Below, in pieces: positions 1 to 8,289 of a stretch of DNA of 64,000 nucleotides. The notes beneath the pieces are model-generated. The model saw only the letters and a list, made by a program, of their open reading frames with translations. It was not told the origin of the DNA and searched no databases. Position 1 is the first letter of the stretch. Each line of letters starts with the position of its first letter. Origin of the DNA: Archangium violaceum Cb vi76 (GTDB lineage: Bacteria; Myxococcota; Myxococcia; Myxococcales; Myxococcaceae); contig NZ_JPMI01000201.1 in assembly GCF_000733295.1 (NCBI RefSeq), positions 39,137-103,136 on the forward strand, read 5' to 3'. A program made the translations under genes and the position numbers.

Positions 1-52
1 TGCAACCCACGGCCAGCACCAGCGCCGCCCACGGCATCCGATTCATCCTCAT
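1..52 (-). CDS. Lipoprotein N-terminus (partial, runs off the window)
   Basis: Only the first 17 residues are inside the window. The reverse strand reads MRMNRMPWAALVLAVGC: a short basic N-terminus, a hydrophobic stretch and a lipobox-like LAVG-C, as in a lipoprotein signal peptide. An AGAAGGAG Shine-Dalgarno-like stretch lies a few bases before the ATG, supporting the start. It is transcribed away from carD. The mature protein lies outside the window, so its function is unknown. Confidence 0.6.
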   Translation of the reverse strand, partial: MRMNRMPWAALVLAVGC

Positions 53-391
53 GGCGTCTCCTTCTGCTGGGTGTCCTCGTCCCGCGGCGCGGAGGCCAGG
101 GCGGGGACGAGCGCGGCGAGGCGGGCGGCGGCGTTCAGCGGGAAGTCCCTCGGGGGAAGTGTTGAGAGGCGCATGATACCCGGGGCCACCGCGCCGGAGG
201 GGTCCTGACGCTTCGGACCTGTTGCGTCCTGTAGCGGAAAAAGACCCTCCCCCACCCTCCAGGCCCCGGGGCGCACGCCCGGCCGGACGCCCGGATCTCC
301 TGGGACCGGACATCCGCCCCTCCTAAGTCGTGGCATCCGTTGAGGGTTGATGCTACGACCTCTCACTGCTCTCGCGTCTCATGAGGGGGAC
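53..391. other. Divergent intergenic region upstream of carD
   Basis: About 340 bases between the lipoprotein start and carD. It must hold the promoters of both divergent genes. I see no convincing -35/-10 pair and no gene. The only clear signal is the AGGGGGA ribosome-binding stretch just before the carD ATG at 392. Confidence 0.5.
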
Positions 392-1414
392 ATGCCAGAA
401 GGCTCCGCGTCACTCCAGCTCGCGGTTGGCGACCGGGTGGTCTACCCGAATCAAGGGGTCTGCCGCGTCTCGGCCATCGAGGTGAAGGAGGTGGCTGGGC
501 AGAAGCTCACCTTCGTCACCATGCACCGGGAAGAGGATGGGGCGAAGGTGATGGTGCCCCAGACCAAGGTGATCTCCATCGGCGTCCGCAAGGTGGCGGG
601 CCCCGAGGACGTCAAACAGGTCTTCGAGTTCCTGCGCTCCGACAGCGACAAGGCGGACCTGGACTGGAAGATGCGCGCGCGCACCAACCAGGACCGCATG
701 GCCCAGGGTGGCCTCATCGGCATGGCCGAGGTGGTCAAGGGCCTGCAGGTGCTCAGCGAGCTGCGCCCGCTGCCCACCAAGGAGCGTGAGCTGTACGACA
801 ACGCTCGCCACCTGTTGGTGTCGGAAATCGCCGCCGCGCTCAACACCTCGGACTGCAACGCCGAGGACGCCATCGACCTGGTGCTCTTCCCGCCCGGCCG
901 CGAGCGTCCCAAGCGCACCGCCGCCGAGTTCGCGCCCCGCCCTGGTGAGGGCGACGAGGATCTCGGCCTGGACGCCGACCTGCTCGGGCTCGACGGCGAG
1001 CTGGACCTGCCTCCGGACGAGGAGGAGGCCCCCGCCGAGGAGGAGGAGTCCTCCGAGGAAGCCGGCGAGGAGGACGAGGAGGCCGAGGAGAAGCCTCGCA
1101 AGAAGGCCGCCGCCATGCCCGCCGAGGGTGGCGCCGAGGGCGCGCCCAAGAAGCGGGGCCGTCCGCCCAAGCCCAAGCCCGAGGGCGCCGAGGCCGCCGC
1201 TCCCAAGAAGCGGGGCCGTCCGCCCAAGCCCAAGCCCGAGGGCGCCGAGGCCGCCGCTCCCAAGAAGCGCGGCCGTCCGCCCAAGCCCAAGCCCGAGGGT
1301 GCCGAGGCCGCCGCGCCCAAGAAGCGCGGCCGTCCGCCCAAGGCGAAGCCTGCCGAGACGGAGGCCGAGGACCAGGATGCCGACCTCGATGACGACATCG
1401 AGGCCGATGAGTGA
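392..1414 (+). CDS. carD: CarD global transcription regulator (CdnL-like domain, acidic linker, AT-hooks)
   Basis: 340 residues. Residues 1-170 form the CarD/CdnL domain (LQLAVGDRVVYPNQGVCRV, then a helical half), which in this family binds the RNA polymerase beta subunit. A very acidic Glu/Asp stretch spans about 190-245, followed by four RGRPPK AT-hooks at about 255, 274, 293 and 312, giving the high-mobility-group-A-like architecture known for Myxococcus xanthus CarD. There it acts with CarG on light-induced carotenoid genes, several ECF sigma factors and fruiting-body development. Start chosen at 392 because AGGGGGA precedes it and the protein then begins MPEGSASLQ; a longer in-frame extension to 347 lacks such a site. 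carG follows 25 bases downstream, so the two are probably co-transcribed. Confidence 0.96.
   Translation: MPEGSASLQLAVGDRVVYPNQGVCRVSAIEVKEVAGQKLTFVTMHREEDGAKVMVPQTKVISIGVRKVAGPEDVKQVFEFLRSDSDKADLDWKMRARTNQDRMAQGGLIGMAEVVKGLQVLSELRPLPTKERELYDNARHLLVSEIAAALNTSDCNAEDAIDLVLFPPGRERPKRTAAEFAPRPGEGDEDLGLDADLLGLDGELDLPPDEEEAPAEEEESSEEAGEEDEEAEEKPRKKAAAMPAEGGAEGAPKKRGRPPKPKPEGAEAAAPKKRGRPPKPKPEGAEAAAPKKRGRPPKPKPEGAEAAAPKKRGRPPKAKPAETEAEDQDADLDDDIEADE
1148..1345 (+). repeat. 57-bp tandem repeat encoding four AT-hooks
   Basis: Four near-identical units with a period of 57 bp (19 codons) inside carD, each encoding KKRGRPP plus a Pro/Lys/Glu/Ala spacer. Units begin at about 1148, 1205, 1262 and 1319. 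The near identity at DNA level suggests recent duplication or ongoing homogenisation; copy number could vary between strains. Confidence 0.9.
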
Positions 1415-1439
1415 CACCCGTTTTTCGAGGTGACGCCCC

Positions 1440-1952
1440 GTGATTCGCGTCGTGACGTTGGACTCCTTCGACGAAAAGCAGATCGCGAAGCTCTGCCAGA
1501 CGCTCTACACGGCGTTTGGCGTGGGCAGTGAGCACTCCGGCCAGAAGGAAGTGCCCGCGGACCTGTCCGACCCGCTGGATGCCGAGAAGCTGCTCACCGA
1601 GATGAAGGGCATCCGGGCCTATGAGGACGACAAGGTCCTCTTCATCACCTCGCGCAAGCTGAAGGAGCGCGAGCTGGCCGGCGGCAAGGCCCCCACCCCG
1701 GGCTTCGCCCAGTACAACAAGAGCCGGGCCATCATCAGCACCCACGGGTTCAAGGACCTCGAGACGTCCTTCAAGCCCGTGGCCCGCAACGCGCTGCAGC
1801 AGATTGGCCACCTGTGGGGCCTGCACCACTGCCTGGATCCGCGCTGCTCCATGTATCCACCCTGGACGCCCTCGTTCTCCTCGGGTGAGCCCACCTTCTG
1901 CACCTTCTGCCGCGACAAGAGCGAGCAGAAGCTCCGCCTTGCGAAGTCCTAG
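1440..1952 (+). CDS. carG: CarG, zinc-binding archaemetzincin-like partner of CarD
   Basis: 170 residues, GTG start with GAGGTGA upstream. The C-terminal half carries the archaemetzincin-type zinc signature in degenerate form: QQIGHLWGLHHC, then CSM, then CTFC. The usual HExxH is QQIGH here, so the first zinc ligand and the catalytic Glu are both Gln. This agrees with M. xanthus CarG being a structural zinc-binding co-regulator rather than a protease. Known role: it forms a complex with the N-terminal domain of CarD and is needed wherever CarD acts. Its position directly after carD matches the known gene pair. Confidence 0.93.
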   Translation: MIRVVTLDSFDEKQIAKLCQTLYTAFGVGSEHSGQKEVPADLSDPLDAEKLLTEMKGIRAYEDDKVLFITSRKLKERELAGGKAPTPGFAQYNKSRAIISTHGFKDLETSFKPVARNALQQIGHLWGLHHCLDPRCSMYPPWTPSFSSGEPTFCTFCRDKSEQKLRLAKS

Positions 1953-2901
1953 GTCCCTCTGGCGCGCCCTTCCCCTGGTGGAGCTGGGGGGGTTGCTGCT
2001 CGTCGCGCTCGTCTGTCTCGTCTTCCAGCTCCGCCAGCCCGGCCACCTCGTCTCCGAAGCGGACTACCGCACGGTGGAGGGCTGGCTGCGCACCGAGGCC
2101 CGGCCCGGTGACGCGGTGTTGCTCTTCCCGTGGTGGACCGAGCGGGCCCGCATCTACGTGCCGCCAGAGGTGCCGGTGTACGGCTACCTCGGCTCGGACA
2201 AGAACGACCTGAGCGCGCACCCGCGCGTCTGGGTGCTGGGCCAGCCGGAGCAGCCTCGGGCCGGGGAAGCGGACTTCCGGGCCGCGTTCCTGCCCGGGCG
2301 CACCGCCGTGGGAGCCCCGCGCCGCGCGGGCAACCTGGAGCTGACGCTGTACGAGAACGGCCGCTACCGGCCCCGGCGCTTCGTGGCGTCGGAGGCGTAC
2401 GCGAAGGCCCGCGTCTACCTGGAGGCCCAGGACGGCACGAGGACCGGGTGCCCCTTCGACGGGCGCGTGCACCGCTGCCCCGGGCCGCCGCACCTGTATG
2501 TGGCGCCCGAGTGGCATGAAGTCCACTTCGAGCCGCGCCACTGCCTGTGGATGCACGCGCCGGGCGGAACGCAGCGGCTGGTGGCCGAGTTCGATGGAGT
2601 GCCAGCGGACACGGAGCTGCGGCTGGAGGGCGGCCTCATCTCCGAGTACGCCTCGCACCACGACGCGCGGCTGAGCACCGCGTACTACGGCGTGGAGGAC
2701 GCGGCCACGCGCGAGCCGTTGTTGGAGATCGCCCAGACGCCGGGCCTGGAGGGCCTGCAGAAGGCGTGGCGCGCGCTGCCGCCGGGCGAGCCCCGCACGG
2801 TGAAGGTGTGGGTACGGGCGGAGAATCCGGAGCGGCGGCAGGTGTGCCTGGACGTGTTCGCGCTCGGGGACGGGGCGGTGGTTTCGAGGGAGGGCACATG
2901 A
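1939..2901 (+). CDS. Membrane-anchored protein of unknown function paired with GT39 glycosyltransferase
   Basis: About 320 residues. A hydrophobic anchor (VELGGLLLVALVCLVF) lies near the N-terminus; the remainder is mainly hydrophilic and presumably periplasmic. No catalytic motif recognised. The start is uncertain: TTG at 1939 overlaps the end of carG and includes the whole anchor; GTG at 1978 would cut into the segment before it. The stop overlaps the next ATG (ATGA at 2898), so this gene is translationally coupled to the glycosyltransferase and probably works with it in making or modifying a surface glycan or glycoprotein. That role is inferred from context only. Confidence 0.72.
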   Translation: MRSPRSLWRALPLVELGGLLLVALVCLVFQLRQPGHLVSEADYRTVEGWLRTEARPGDAVLLFPWWTERARIYVPPEVPVYGYLGSDKNDLSAHPRVWVLGQPEQPRAGEADFRAAFLPGRTAVGAPRRAGNLELTLYENGRYRPRRFVASEAYAKARVYLEAQDGTRTGCPFDGRVHRCPGPPHLYVAPEWHEVHFEPRHCLWMHAPGGTQRLVAEFDGVPADTELRLEGGLISEYASHHDARLSTAYYGVEDAATREPLLEIAQTPGLEGLQKAWRALPPGEPRTVKVWVRAENPERRQVCLDVFALGDGAVVSREGT

Positions 2902-4730
2902 CGGCGGGCCGGGCCGCGACGCGGGAGGAGCGCTGGCTGGCGCTGGGGCTGTGGGTGCTGGGCTTCGTGGCGCTGTGGGCCACCGAGTCGGCGGTGGGCT
3001 TCACGCGCGACGAGAGCGTCTACTTCTACGCGGGCGAGAGCTATGCGCGCTGGTTCCAACAGCTCTTCCGCGAGCCCGCGCGGGCGCTCACCGACGCGGC
3101 CATCGTGCGCGCCTGGGACTACAACCACGAGCACCCCGCGCTGATGAAGGAGCTGTTCGGGCTGTCGCACCTGCTCTTCCACGAGACGCTCGGGTGGCTG
3201 CGCCCGGCGGCGGCCTTCCGGCTCCCGGCCTTCGCGATGTCGGCGCTGGTGCCCGCCCTCACCTTCCTGCTGGGCAGCGCGGTGTATGGCCGCACCGCGG
3301 GACTGTTCGCCGCCCTCTCCTTCCTGCTCGTCCCGCGCCAGTACTTCAACGCGGAGCTGGCCTGCTTCGACATGCCCATCGCGGCCATGTGGCTGCTGGT
3401 GGTGTACGCCTTCTGGCGCGCGCTGGAGGACCGGAACTGGGGCGTGCTGTGCGGCGTCTTCTTCGGCCTGGCGCTGTGCACCAAGCACAACGCGCTCTTC
3501 CTGCCCTTCATCCTCGCGCCCTTCGCGCTGTGGCGCGCGTGGACCACCACCGTGGACCGGCCGGAGGCACGCGTCTGGCTCTGGCGCGTGCTGGGGCTCT
3601 TCGCGGCGGTGGCGGTGCTGTACGGGCTGCTGGTGGTGAGCCTCGGGCCCGCTGGCTTCCAACGGAAGTTCTTCCTGCTCAGCCCGCACACGCTGCTCTT
3701 CGCGGTGCTGGCGGTGGGGGCGCTGGGGATGCTGCACCTGCAGAACGAGGTGCACCCGCCCTCGGCGCTCGCCCTGCTGCCCATGGCCACCATGGCGGTG
3801 TTCGGGCCCATCATCTTCTACCTGCACTGGCCCTACCTGTGGCACGCGCCGGTGGACCGGACGGCCTGGTACCTGAACTTCCACGCCACGCACAACCACT
3901 ACACCTGGTTCTACCTGGGGAAGCTGCTGCGCGAGCCCCCCTTCCCGCTCGAGTACGTGGTGGTGAAGACGGCGCTCACCGTGCCCACCAGCCTCTTCGT
4001 GCCGATGGTAACGGGGTGGTTGGCGTTCGCCGGCCGCGCGGTGTTGAGCCTCTTCGAGCGCACGAAGTCCCTGGTGCGCGAGCCCTCGCTGGCCGAGTGC
4101 CTGGTGGGCCTCAACGCGGTGGCCTCCATCCTCATCATCAGCCACCCGCAGGTGCCGCACTTCGGAGGGGTGAAGCACTGGTTTCCGTCCATGCCCTTCC
4201 TGGGGATTCTGGCGGGCGTGGCGGTGACGCGAGGCTGCGAGGCGCTCGTGGAGCGGCTGCGCGTGCGCTGGCCGAGGCTGTCCCTGGCGGCGGTGGCGGC
4301 GCCCGTGTTCACGCTGCTGATGCTGCCGGCGCTCATCGGGCTGGTGCGCGTGTTCCCGTACGGGACGAGCTTCTACTCGGAGCTGGCGGGAGGCCTGCCG
4401 GGCGCGGCGTCGCTGGGGATGCAGCGCCAGTTCTGGTCGAGCAACGTGACGGCGGTGCTGCCGTGGATCAACGAGCACGCGCCGCGCAACGGGCGCGTCT
4501 TCCTGCACGAGGTGCACGGGCTCTCGTTCCGCGACTATCAGCGCAACGGGCTGCTGCGGAGCGACCTGCAACCCGGGGGGCCGTTCGACTCGGACGTGGC
4601 GGCGTACCAGTACCACCAGGAGTTCCGTGAGCACGAGTTCAACGTCTGGCAGGCCTACGGGACGCGGACGCCGGCCACGGGGCTGTACCTGGACGAGACG
4701 CCGCAGATCATCGTCTACCAGCGCCGCTGA
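2898..4730 (+). CDS. GT39/ArnT-type integral membrane glycosyltransferase
   Basis: 610 residues with many membrane segments. Near residue 35 comes GFTRDESVYFYAGE, which matches the acidic first periplasmic-loop motif of the PMT/ArnT family (polyprenyl-phosphate-sugar dependent transferases), followed by NHEHPALMKELFGL, the conserved HP element after it. These enzymes move a sugar from a lipid-phosphate carrier to protein, lipid A or another lipid on the periplasmic side. Start ATG 2898 overlaps the stop of the preceding gene by four bases. Sugar and acceptor cannot be told from the sequence. Confidence 0.85.
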   Translation: MTAGRAATREERWLALGLWVLGFVALWATESAVGFTRDESVYFYAGESYARWFQQLFREPARALTDAAIVRAWDYNHEHPALMKELFGLSHLLFHETLGWLRPAAAFRLPAFAMSALVPALTFLLGSAVYGRTAGLFAALSFLLVPRQYFNAELACFDMPIAAMWLLVVYAFWRALEDRNWGVLCGVFFGLALCTKHNALFLPFILAPFALWRAWTTTVDRPEARVWLWRVLGLFAAVAVLYGLLVVSLGPAGFQRKFFLLSPHTLLFAVLAVGALGMLHLQNEVHPPSALALLPMATMAVFGPIIFYLHWPYLWHAPVDRTAWYLNFHATHNHYTWFYLGKLLREPPFPLEYVVVKTALTVPTSLFVPMVTGWLAFAGRAVLSLFERTKSLVREPSLAECLVGLNAVASILIISHPQVPHFGGVKHWFPSMPFLGILAGVAVTRGCEALVERLRVRWPRLSLAAVAAPVFTLLMLPALIGLVRVFPYGTSFYSELAGGLPGAASLGMQRQFWSSNVTAVLPWINEHAPRNGRVFLHEVHGLSFRDYQRNGLLRSDLQPGGPFDSDVAAYQYHQEFREHEFNVWQAYGTRTPATGLYLDETPQIIVYQRR

Positions 4731-4872
4731 GCGATGACGCGGTGCGTAGGCGCGCGGCGGTGATTTCACTGACTGTTCAAGGACAGACGGCGAGTAGCCC
4801 CCCAGGGCAGGACGCGTGGTTTCCGGGTTAGGCTCGGGTCACGACCATGGTGGATGTCTTCTGGAGGGGCAC

Positions 4873-5499
4873 ATGACTCGGTGGATGAAGACCGTAGCGG
4901 TGGTGGCGCTGGGGGTGGTGGGTTGTACGCAGGAGCAGAAGCCGGCGGCGGCCAGACGCGCGGAGCTGAAGGCGGTGAGCGGCTCCACGATGGAGATCAT
5001 CCCGGCGGCGGGGCAGTACCCCTACTGCATGCTCTTCACGGTGTCCGAGAAGGGCATCATCCGGCAGCTGACGATGACGCGGGAGAACCGGTCCATCAAA
5101 TGCGACGCCGGCAAGCGCATCTACAACTCGAGCTTCCGGGTGCCGGTGGAGGAGGGAAAGGTCAAGGCGTACGTCTTCTTCTCGGACCAGCGCATCCAGG
5201 CGGGCTCGGTGGCGCAGCAGCTGTATGACCTGAGGGACAAGCCGCAGCTGACGGCGATGGACTTCCGGCTGCCGGGCTCGGTGTCGGTGGAGACGCTGGA
5301 GTTCACGCCGCAGCCGGGAGGCGAGCCGGTGACGGGCGCGGTGGTGGGCACCACGGACATCGAGGGAAGCGCCGAAGGAAGCCAGACCGAGGAGGCCGAG
5401 GTGGAGGAGCCGGGGCAGGACATGGCGCCGCCGAAGGTGACGCCGCCGCCGAATGGTGGAGGCAGCGGCACGGCGACGGCCACGGATGCCGTGAAGTAA
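4873..5499 (+). CDS. Lipoprotein of unknown function
   Basis: 208 residues. MTRWMKTVAVVALGVVGC is a clear lipoprotein signal peptide with lipobox GVVGC. GGAGGGG before the ATG sets the start. The mature part has a central region of mixed composition (about residues 35-155) and an acidic, Pro/Gly-rich tail (EEAEVEEPGQ and a PPPNGGGSG stretch). No known domain recognised. It stands alone between the GT39 gene and the convergent alcohol dehydrogenase; the hairpin repeat at 5533-5553 lies just after its stop. Confidence 0.75.
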   Translation: MTRWMKTVAVVALGVVGCTQEQKPAAARRAELKAVSGSTMEIIPAAGQYPYCMLFTVSEKGIIRQLTMTRENRSIKCDAGKRIYNSSFRVPVEEGKVKAYVFFSDQRIQAGSVAQQLYDLRDKPQLTAMDFRLPGSVSVETLEFTPQPGGEPVTGAVVGTTDIEGSAEGSQTEEAEVEEPGQDMAPPKVTPPPNGGGSGTATATDAVK

Positions 5500-5526
5500 C
5501 GCCAATACTGACCCACCCGCGCCAAC

Positions 5527-5572
5527 AACATCCCCTCTCCCCTCGGGAGAGGGACGGGGTGAGGGTATCCGG
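5527..5572. repeat. Dispersed palindromic repeat, copy 1 (possible bidirectional terminator)
   Basis: Contains CCCTCTCCC (5533-5541), loop CTC, GGGAGAGGG (5545-5553): a 9-bp stem, followed by GACGGGGTGAGGGTATCCGGG. An almost identical element lies at 12345-12392 and a related inverted one at 12451-12494. Two of the three sit just after stop codons; this one lies between convergent genes. It resembles REP-type intergenic elements of other GC-rich proteobacteria. Confidence 0.75.
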
Positions 5573-5615
5573 GCCCGTTCTCCACTCCGCGAAACGGAGA
5601 GGGCCCCGAGCCTGA

Positions 5616-6800
5616 CTAGAACGACTCGCGGAGCATCGCGAGCAGTTCCTGCTGGGAGCACGGGCGCGGATTGGCGCGGTGCGAGGCATCCACGAAGGCC
5701 TTCTCGGAGATGCGGACCAGGTCCTTCTCCTGAACGCCCGCGTCACGCAGACGCAGGGGAATGCCGATGGTGGCGTTCAGCTTGCGAACCCGCTCGATGG
5801 CATTGCCCGCGAGCACCTCTTCGCGTGCGTTCGAGGTATCCCCCATGGCGAGGGCCACGCGGGCCAGGCGCGCGGTGCTGACGGGGCGGTTGAACTCCAT
5901 CACCACGGGCAGGACGATGGCGTTGGCCAGACCGTGGTGCACGCCGGAGATGGGCGTGAGCGCGTGCGCCAGCGAGTGGCAGGCCCCGAGCCCCTTCTGG
6001 AAGGCCATGGCGCCCTCCATGGCGGCCACCATCATGTCGGTGCGGGCCGTGAGGTCTCGCCCGTCCTGGAACGCCCTGGGCAGCGAGCGGGCCACGCGGG
6101 CGATGCCGTCGATGGCCACCGCGTCCGCGAGCGGGTGGAAGCCGTTGGACAGGTAGGCCTCCAGGCAGTGCGTGAGGGCATCCATGCCCGTGGCGGCGGT
6201 GGGCCCGGGAGGCAAGCCGAGCGTCAGCTCGGGATCGCAGATGGCCGCCCTGGGCATGAGGAACGGGCTGAAGATGACCGTCTTGCGCCCGGTGTCCGAG
6301 AGCGTCGCCACGCCCGAGCGGCTCACCTCCGAGCCCGTGCCCGCGGTGGTCGGGATGGCGATCAGCGGCGGCATGTTGTCGCGCACGTACTGGTCCCCAC
6401 CCGTCGCGTCGTCGTAGCGAGACAGGGGCGGCTCGTGAGTGGTGAGCACCTGCACCAGCTTCGCCGCGTCCAGCGGACTGCCACCGCCAATGGCGATGAT
6501 GCCGTCGCACTTGTTGGCCCGGTAGGCCTCCAGGCCCGCGGAGGCATCACGCTCGGTGGGGTCCGGCTTCACCGCCTCGAAGGTGGCGAAGCTGACACCA
6601 GCCTCCTTGAGCACGCCGTACAGGCGCTGGGCCAGCCCGGCCTTCACCACGCCCGCGTCGGTGACCACCAGGGGGCGCTTCATGTTCAGCCGCGCCACCT
6701 GCGCGGGAAGCCGTTGCAGGGCACCGGCCCCGAGGACGATCTTCGTGGGCCAGGACAGCTCGGTGATGCGCGGCTCGCTCGGCATGTCGAACGGTTTCAT
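5616..6800 (-). CDS. Iron-containing alcohol dehydrogenase
   Basis: 394 residues, the usual length for group III alcohol dehydrogenases. N-terminal NAD-binding region with GGGSPLDAAK (about 105-114). The metal ligands fit the family pattern: D207, H211 (in MDALTHCLEAY), H275 and H289, with spacings of 4, 64 and 14, close to those of FucO-type enzymes. Last gene of a leftward operon with the synthetase (9-bp gap) and aldehyde dehydrogenase, so the alcohol it oxidises to an aldehyde is probably the product of the synthetase. See the gamma-glutamylation finding. Confidence 0.92.
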   Translation of the reverse strand: MKPFDMPSEPRITELSWPTKIVLGAGALQRLPAQVARLNMKRPLVVTDAGVVKAGLAQRLYGVLKEAGVSFATFEAVKPDPTERDASAGLEAYRANKCDGIIAIGGGSPLDAAKLVQVLTTHEPPLSRYDDATGGDQYVRDNMPPLIAIPTTAGTGSEVSRSGVATLSDTGRKTVIFSPFLMPRAAICDPELTLGLPPGPTAATGMDALTHCLEAYLSNGFHPLADAVAIDGIARVARSLPRAFQDGRDLTARTDMMVAAMEGAMAFQKGLGACHSLAHALTPISGVHHGLANAIVLPVVMEFNRPVSTARLARVALAMGDTSNAREEVLAGNAIERVRKLNATIGIPLRLRDAGVQEKDLVRISEKAFVDASHRANPRPCSQQELLAMLRESF

Positions 6801-6809
6801 CGGTGTCTC

Positions 6810-8270
6810 CTAAATGAGTTCCATGTAGCGCTCGAGCTCCCAGTTCGTGACGGCGCGCTCGTACCGCCGCGCTTCCCAGTCACGCGTGCGCACGTAGTGG
6901 TCCACGAACTCCTCGCCGAGGATCTGCCGGGCCCGCTTCGATTCCTTCAGGAGCGTCACGGCCTCGCGGAGCGAGCGGGGCAGCATCGGCGCCTCGGCCG
7001 CGTACCCGTTGCCCGCGCACGGCTCGGGGGGCTCCACCTCGTTCTCGATGCCCCACAGGCCCGCCGCGAGGCTCGCCGCCATACCGATGTACGCGTTCAT
7101 GTCCGCGGCCGTCTGGCGGTACTCGATGCGCATGGACTTGGGGCTGTCGCCGATGACGCGCACCGCGGTGGTGCGGTTCTCCCTGCCCCACGTGGCCGTC
7201 ACGGGCGCCCACGTGTTCTCCACGCTGCGCTTGTACGTGTTCACCGTGGGCCAGTAGAGCGCGGTGAGCTCCGGCATCAGCTCCAGCAGGCCGCCGATGT
7301 AGTGCCGCATCGTCGTGCTCATGCCATCGCGGACATCGGGATCATGGAAGCTGTTCTCGTGAGTCTTCAGCGACCACAGCGACTGGTGGATGTGGCCCGA
7401 GCACCCCGGCAGCTTCTCGTTCACCTTGGCCATGAAGCAGGCGGTGAGCCCGTGGCGCGAGCAGATCTCCTTCACCACCGTCTTGAAGAGCGCCGCCTTG
7501 TCCGCGGCCTTCTCCAGGTCGTCGTAGCGGATGGCGGCCTCGAAGACACCCGGGCCCGTCTCGGTGTGGAAGCCCTCCAGCTCCAGCCCGAAGTCGCGGC
7601 ACCCGTCGATGATGGCGTGCACCAGCGGCGCGCTCTGTGAGGTGCGCAGCCACGAGTAGCCGAACATGCCCGGCGTCAGCGGCGTGAGGTGCTCGTAGCC
7701 CTTCTCCTTCAGCGACTGCGGCGTCTCCTTGAAGATGAAGAACTCGTACTCGGCGCCGAACTTCGGCTGGAAGCCCATCTCCCGGGCTCGCGCGTTGATC
7801 TTCTGCAGGAGCTGGCGCGGACTGGGCTCGAAGGGCGAGCCATCCGGGTTGACGAAGTCCAGGAGGAAGGCGGCGGTGTCCGGCTCCCAGGGGATGATGC
7901 GCCCGGTGGACATGTCCACCCTGGCCTGCCCGTCCGGGTAGCCCGTGTGCCAGCCCGTCACGCGCGTGTTGTCGAGCAGCTCGTCGGTGATGTCCCAGCC
8001 GAACACCACGTCACAGAAGCCGAGCCCGCCCTTGCACGCGGAGAGGAACTTCTCCACGGACACGTACTTGCCGCGCCAGACGCCGTCCACGTCCACCCCG
8101 CCGATCTTCACCTGGCGGACGCCGTTGTCCTCGAGCCACTTCTGAAGCACGTCCATGTCGGACGGCTCGCGCAGGGGCCTGACATTGCCGCGCTCCTTGT
8201 CCTTGGAGCGCGCGCGCCTGCCCGCGGGCTGCGGCAGGGTGATGACCTTCGCCTTGGAACGGTTCGCCAT
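6810..8270 (-). CDS. Glutamine-synthetase-family gamma-glutamyl ligase (GlnA-like)
   Basis: 486 residues. Start ATG at 8270 follows an AGGAGGAGG stretch; an in-frame upstream extension lacks support. Family landmarks: FGAEYEFFIF (metal-binding E-x-E), the glutamate/ATP region SGHIHQSLW, and RIEYRQTAADMNAY. An N-terminal basic tail of about 35 residues is not typical. The operon mates (aldehyde and alcohol dehydrogenases) argue against ordinary ammonia assimilation and for a gamma-glutamyl-amine ligase of the PuuA/GlnA3/GlnA4 kind, joining glutamate to an amine with ATP. The presence of an alcohol dehydrogenase favours an amino alcohol over a diamine; the substrate is an inference. Confidence 0.88.
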   Translation of the reverse strand: MANRSKAKVITLPQPAGRRARSKDKERGNVRPLREPSDMDVLQKWLEDNGVRQVKIGGVDVDGVWRGKYVSVEKFLSACKGGLGFCDVVFGWDITDELLDNTRVTGWHTGYPDGQARVDMSTGRIIPWEPDTAAFLLDFVNPDGSPFEPSPRQLLQKINARAREMGFQPKFGAEYEFFIFKETPQSLKEKGYEHLTPLTPGMFGYSWLRTSQSAPLVHAIIDGCRDFGLELEGFHTETGPGVFEAAIRYDDLEKAADKAALFKTVVKEICSRHGLTACFMAKVNEKLPGCSGHIHQSLWSLKTHENSFHDPDVRDGMSTTMRHYIGGLLELMPELTALYWPTVNTYKRSVENTWAPVTATWGRENRTTAVRVIGDSPKSMRIEYRQTAADMNAYIGMAASLAAGLWGIENEVEPPEPCAGNGYAAEAPMLPRSLREAVTLLKESKRARQILGEEFVDHYVRTRDWEARRYERAVTNWELERYMELI

Positions 8271-8289
8271 TGGCCTCCTCCTCCTCACC

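Noticed and set aside
1148..1345. CRISPR or minisatellite outside coding sequence
   Set aside because: The tandem units are in frame and encode AT-hooks of CarD.
2685..4769. 694-codon minus-strand frame opposite the GT39 gene
   Set aside because: Same shadow effect; extreme Arg/His/Gln content and no motifs.
6810..8270. Standard nitrogen-assimilation glutamine synthetase
   Set aside because: Operon partners are catabolic dehydrogenases and the N-terminus is atypical; a gamma-glutamyl-amine ligase is more likely.
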